The translations under genes were made by a program, and so were the position numbers. From assembly GCA_020636905.1 (NCBI GenBank), contig JACJWX010000001.1, positions 62,001-126,000 on the forward strand: a stretch of DNA of 64,000 nt, in the 5' to 3' direction. The notes below the pieces were generated by a model. That model was given only the letters and a program-made list of their open reading frames with translations. It was not told where the DNA came from and made no database searches. This document shows, piece after piece, positions 60,949 to 64,000 of this stretch; within the stretch, counting starts at the first letter, position 1; each line of letters begins with the position of its first letter. The DNA is from Actinomycetota bacterium (GTDB lineage: Bacteria > Actinomycetota > Thermoleophilia > Miltoncostaeales > Miltoncostaeaceae).

Positions 60949-61794
60949 ATGGGCAAACGCACCACCAGCGGCCAGCTCCGGATCAAGAAGTCGATCTACG
61001 AGCCCGAACTCGAGCGGCTCCAGGCGAGGTTCGTGGAACTCCAGGCGTGGGTGCAGGCCACCGGCGCGCGTGTGGTGGTGCTGTTCGAGGGACGCGACGC
61101 GGCAGGCAAGGGATCCGCCATCAAGCGCATCATCCAGTACGCCAATCCGCGGTACGTCCGCATCGCCGCGCTTCCCGCGCCGAGCGACCGCGAGAAGACC
61201 CAGTGGTACTTCCAGCGCTACGTCGAGAAGCTGCCCTCAGCGGGCGAGATCGTCCTGTTCGACCGGTCCTGGTACAACCGGGCCGGCGTCGAGCGCGTCA
61301 TGGGCTTCTGCACCGAGGAGCAGTACCGGCTGTTCCTGCGCCAGGCGCCGATCTTCGAACAGATGCTCATCGAGGACGGCATCATCCTGCGCAAGTACTG
61401 GTTCTCGGTGTCCGACGTCGAGCAGGAGGCGCGGTTCCGCTCCCGTGCGGGCGACCCGCTGCGCCGCTGGAAACTCTCGCCGATGGACGTCCAGTCCATC
61501 ACGAAGTGGGAGGACTACACGCGCGCGAAGGACACGATGATGCAGCTCACCGACGTGCCCATCTCGCCCTGGTACACCGTGGAATCCGAGGACAAGCGCG
61601 CCTCCCGGCTGAACGTCCTGAACCACCTCATCACGTCGATCCCGCACGAACATCTCGATCCGCCGCAGGTGGAGGTGCCCGAACGGCCCGCCGCCGAGTC
61701 CATCGACCGCATCCCGCGCGAGTCGCAGCAGTACGTCCCGGACTACGCCGGGCAGCTCATGGCCGAGGACGCGGCCAAATCCGGCAAGGGCTGA
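60949..61794 (+). CDS. ppk2: Polyphosphate kinase 2 (PPK2 family)
   Basis: The 281-residue protein has the PPK2 P-loop VVVLFEGRDAAGKGSAIKR (residues 42-60), the Walker B-like LFDRSWYNRAGVERVMGF and the lid region SPMDVQSITKWEDYTRAKD. PPK2 enzymes phosphorylate nucleoside mono- or diphosphates with polyphosphate; the single-domain class I type prefers GDP or ADP. The ATG at 60949 is used. It follows thiQ by 51 bp but is probably transcribed separately. Confidence 0.93.
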   Translation: MGKRTTSGQLRIKKSIYEPELERLQARFVELQAWVQATGARVVVLFEGRDAAGKGSAIKRIIQYANPRYVRIAALPAPSDREKTQWYFQRYVEKLPSAGEIVLFDRSWYNRAGVERVMGFCTEEQYRLFLRQAPIFEQMLIEDGIILRKYWFSVSDVEQEARFRSRAGDPLRRWKLSPMDVQSITKWEDYTRAKDTMMQLTDVPISPWYTVESEDKRASRLNVLNHLITSIPHEHLDPPQVEVPERPAAESIDRIPRESQQYVPDYAGQLMAEDAAKSGKG

Positions 61795-61821
61795 CCGCGC
61801 TCGCGGTCTCGACGCCGGGCG

Positions 61822-62853
61822 CTACGCGACCGGGAACAGTGCCGCATCCGGAAGGACGACGTTCGTGGCGCCGCCCTGGACGGGCGCCGTGGCCGCCAGC
61901 CCCCGCACCCCGCCGAGCGGCGTGTCGGCCAGGTACTCCCAGTGCTCGCCGCGGAAGCGCACCTCGACGATTCGGCATCGCAGGGAGTTCTCGGCCGGGA
62001 CCTCGCTGAGCCGGACGCGTTCCGGGCGAATGGCCAGGGTCCGCGGACCGGCGGCGTCGCCCAGGGCCGCACACGCGAACACCCCGGCGGGGGTCGTCAG
62101 GCGCCCGCGGGCAGCGGTGCCGCTGAGAAAGGTCGACACTCCGAGGAACTCGGCCACCTCGCGCCGCCCCGGGCGGGCGAAGACCTCGCTCGGCGCGTCC
62201 TCGGCGGCCATGCGTCCGTCGAGCATCACGGCCGTGCGGTCGCCCAGCGCGAGCGCCTCGGTGCGGTCGTGGGTCACCATGATCGCGGTGACGCCGGTCT
62301 CGTCGACGAGTGACCGGATCAGGTCCTGCATCCGGGACCTGACGTGCGGGTCCAGGCTGGCGAGCGGTTCGTCGAGCAGCAGGACGTCGGGGGAATGGGC
62401 CAGGGCTCGTACGAGGGCGACGCGCTGCTGCTGTCCGCCGGACAGCGTGTCCGGGCGACGGTCGGCGGTGCCATCCAGTCCGACGCGGCCAAGCCAGCGC
62501 TCCACCTCGGCGCGCCTGCCCCGCCGCGACACACCACGGGCGGCGAGGCCGAATCCGACGTTCTCACCGACGCTCAGATGGGGGAACAGGAAGGGTGACT
62601 GAAGCACCATTCCCACACCACGCTCGGCGGCGGGCACGTCGTCCATCGCGCGTCCGTCGAAGTGCAGGGCCCCTGCGTCGGCGGGTCGCGTGCCGGCGAT
62701 GACGGCGAGCATGGTCGACTTTCCGCAGCCAGAAGGTCCGAGGATGGTCGTGATCGTTCCCGCCGCCACCCGCAGCGACACACGATCGAGCGACGCCGGG
62801 CCGCCCGGGTCGTAACGGTGGGTGACGTCGGCCAGGTCGATCGTCACGCTCAC
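61822..62853 (-). CDS. ABC importer ATP-binding protein (PotA/FbpC/ThiQ-like)
   Basis: The 343-residue ATPase has Walker A GPSGCGKSTMLAVIAGT, Q-loop VLQSPFLFPHLSV, signature LSGGQQQRVALVR, Walker B LLLLDEPLASLDP and H-loop VTHDRTEAL. The C-terminal ~110 residues are TOBE-like (LAIRPERVRLSEVPAEN). This type energises importers for putrescine/spermidine, iron(III), molybdate, thiosulfate or phosphonate; the binding protein that would decide is outside the window. The GTG at 62853 overlaps the permease stop by 4 bp. Confidence 0.88.
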   Translation of the reverse strand: MSVTIDLADVTHRYDPGGPASLDRVSLRVAAGTITTILGPSGCGKSTMLAVIAGTRPADAGALHFDGRAMDDVPAAERGVGMVLQSPFLFPHLSVGENVGFGLAARGVSRRGRRAEVERWLGRVGLDGTADRRPDTLSGGQQQRVALVRALAHSPDVLLLDEPLASLDPHVRSRMQDLIRSLVDETGVTAIMVTHDRTEALALGDRTAVMLDGRMAAEDAPSEVFARPGRREVAEFLGVSTFLSGTAARGRLTTPAGVFACAALGDAAGPRTLAIRPERVRLSEVPAENSLRCRIVEVRFRGEHWEYLADTPLGGVRGLAATAPVQGGATNVVLPDAALFPVA

Positions 62854-63647
62854 CGGCGCGCTCCGATCGCGAGCGGACGTTCCAGGTGCCGGGCCACCGC
62901 GAGCACGACCAGCGCGGGTGGCAGTGCGGTGACGATCGCGAGCGCGGCGGTCGCGGTCGGGTTCCCCCCGCTCGCCGACGCGATCAACAACACCGGGGGT
63001 GTGATCGTCCGGCCTCCCCCGGGGAGCAGGGTCAGCAGATACTGGCCCCAGGAGACCACGAAGGCGAACGCCGCGCTGACGATCAGCCCCGGCGCGGCGA
63101 GCGGCAGGAAGACCGTGAGCAGCACGCGGCGTCCGCTCGCTCCCAGGATCACCGCCTGCTGTTCGAACGTGGTGTCGTACCGGGTCAGGAACCCGGCGAG
63201 GATGAGCATCGCGTAGGGAATGGTGACCGCCAGGTGCGCCAGCATCACCGGGACGGGGCCGTCGACGAACCCCGCCCGCTGTGTCGCCACGCTGAGACCC
63301 ATCGCCAGGGCGATCGGCGGGACGACGGTCGGGACAAGCACCAGGAACACGACGGGGGTCGGTGCCCGCACCCCGCCGAGCGCGAAGGCGCGCGCCCCCG
63401 GGATGACGAGCAGCATGGTGACCACGGTCGTGACCAGGCCGACCACGAGCCCCTGGGTCATGGCCTCCACCGTGCGCGTCTCGGTGAAGACCCGCCGCAC
63501 CTGTTCGCCGCTGAGGGTGCGGGGAACGAGGTCGGGAAAGAACCACCGCACCGCGATCGCCTGCACACCGAGCACCAGCAGCGGGAGCGCGGTGAGCCCG
63601 AGCAACACCAGCCACCCGGCCCAGCCGGATGCTCGCCGCCCGATCAT
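62850..63647 (-). CDS. ABC importer permease (PotC-like)
   Basis: The 265-residue protein has six hydrophobic helices and the EAA loop QQAVILGASGRRVLLTVFLPL near residue 175. Order and size fit the second permease of a PotB/PotC-type importer. The ATG at 63647 overlaps the first permease stop by 4 bp; a GTG two codons earlier is possible. It belongs to the operon that enters from the right edge. Confidence 0.85.
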   Translation of the reverse strand: MIGRRASGWAGWLVLLGLTALPLLVLGVQAIAVRWFFPDLVPRTLSGEQVRRVFTETRTVEAMTQGLVVGLVTTVVTMLLVIPGARAFALGGVRAPTPVVFLVLVPTVVPPIALAMGLSVATQRAGFVDGPVPVMLAHLAVTIPYAMLILAGFLTRYDTTFEQQAVILGASGRRVLLTVFLPLAAPGLIVSAAFAFVVSWGQYLLTLLPGGGRTITPPVLLIASASGGNPTATAALAIVTALPPALVVLAVARHLERPLAIGARR

Positions 63648-64000
63648 CGCCACCGCCGCACGACGAGCCCCGCCGCCAGGAGCACCCCGAGGACCATCGC
63701 CGACGTCACCACGCCCACGGCCATGGCCGCGGGACGCGTCAGCACGTCGGGCGACCGAAACAACTCGAGGGTCAGCACCGACAACATTCTGGGATCGGAG
63801 ACACCCAGCAGGGCGGGAGCCTCGTACGCGCCGACCACGAACGCGTAGACGAGCATCGATGCGGCCGCCATCGGGCGAAGGACCACGGGCAGCACCAGCA
63901 GCCGGACCCGCCGCCATCCCGTCGCGCCCAGGGTGTCGGCCAGCATGCCGAGCTGCGGCGGCTGGATCCTGAGGGCCGCCCACCCCACGAGCATCAGGAA
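63644..64000 (-). CDS. ABC importer permease (PotB-like), N-terminus beyond window
   Basis: Only the last ~119 residues are present. They include the EAA loop LGMLADTLGATGWRRVRLLV and final helices (AMAVGVVTSAMVLGVLLAAGLV). The frame is open to position 64000, so the gene starts outside the window. It is the first permease of the importer and overlaps the second by 4 bp. Confidence 0.82.
   Translation of the reverse strand, partial: FLMLVGWAALRIQPPQLGMLADTLGATGWRRVRLLVLPVVLRPMAAASMLVYAFVVGAYEAPALLGVSDPRMLSVLTLELFRSPDVLTRPAAMAVGVVTSAMVLGVLLAAGLVVRRWR

Noticed and set aside
1..64000. CRISPR arrays, insertion sequences, prophage or integrase genes
   Set aside because: I looked for transposase or integrase motifs, terminal inverted repeats and spaced short repeats and found none. 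The only regular array is the contiguous 200-bp repeat, which has no spacers.

Overview
The window is one contiguous piece of a high-GC bacterial chromosome. Genes are dense, GTG and TTG starts are common, and 4-bp stop/start overlaps are frequent. Gene content points to Actinomycetota: PspA with PspAA, NYN and LLM-family proteins, a single fused CopC-CopD protein and a TPM-domain protein. A deep-branching class such as Thermoleophilia seems likely, but that is inference and was not tested. I saw no insertion sequence, prophage, CRISPR array or rRNA. Three tRNA genes are present (Asp, Val, Glu).

Left part (1-25 kb): a partial NYN-domain gene; an ABC exporter pair; a fused Alg14/Alg13-type glycosyltransferase; a methyltransferase; three tandem 200-bp repeats; a secreted FG-GAP/VCBS protein; citrate synthase; a MarR regulator; a thioesterase; an EamA transporter; malate synthase A; CopCD; FabI; a secreted HExxH protein; a metallophosphoesterase; a DHA2-type MFS exporter behind a twin operator-like repeat; a soluble CZB chemoreceptor; and a polar amino acid ABC importer.

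Middle part (25-46 kb): tRNA-Val and tRNA-Asp, a YihY-family protein, then pgsA, plsY and an epimerase. Next is a four-gene cassette: a TPR-CHAT caspase-like protein divergent from a cytosolic S8 subtilase, an ECF-type sigma factor and a small beta-sandwich protein. It looks like a regulated intracellular proteolysis or conflict module. It is followed by a biotin locus: HTH-type BirA divergent from bioY, an acyl-CoA ligase, a thiolase and the ECF transporter ATPase and T component, with a 38-bp inverted repeat over the birA start. Then comes an osmolyte operon for N-acetylglutaminylglutamine amide (amidotransferase, GNAT/ATP-grasp ligase, M42 peptidase) with a translationally coupled methyltransferase.

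Right part (46-64 kb): tRNA-Glu; a compact structured RNA candidate with a 10-codon ORF behind a near-perfect Shine-Dalgarno sequence and a strong terminator; a TPM protein divergent from pspA-pspAA-LLM oxidoreductase; a twice-frameshifted metallophosphoesterase; mgsA; pdxH; a FabF-type synthase; etfB-etfA; a TPP riboswitch with a hairpin hiding the thiB ribosome-binding site, followed by thiB-thiP-thiQ; a PPK2 kinase; and an ABC importer that runs off the right edge.

The best candidates for undescribed biology are the CHAT/S8/sigma cassette, the structured RNA with micro-ORF next to tRNA-Glu, and the biotin locus with its unusual operator and altered thiolase.
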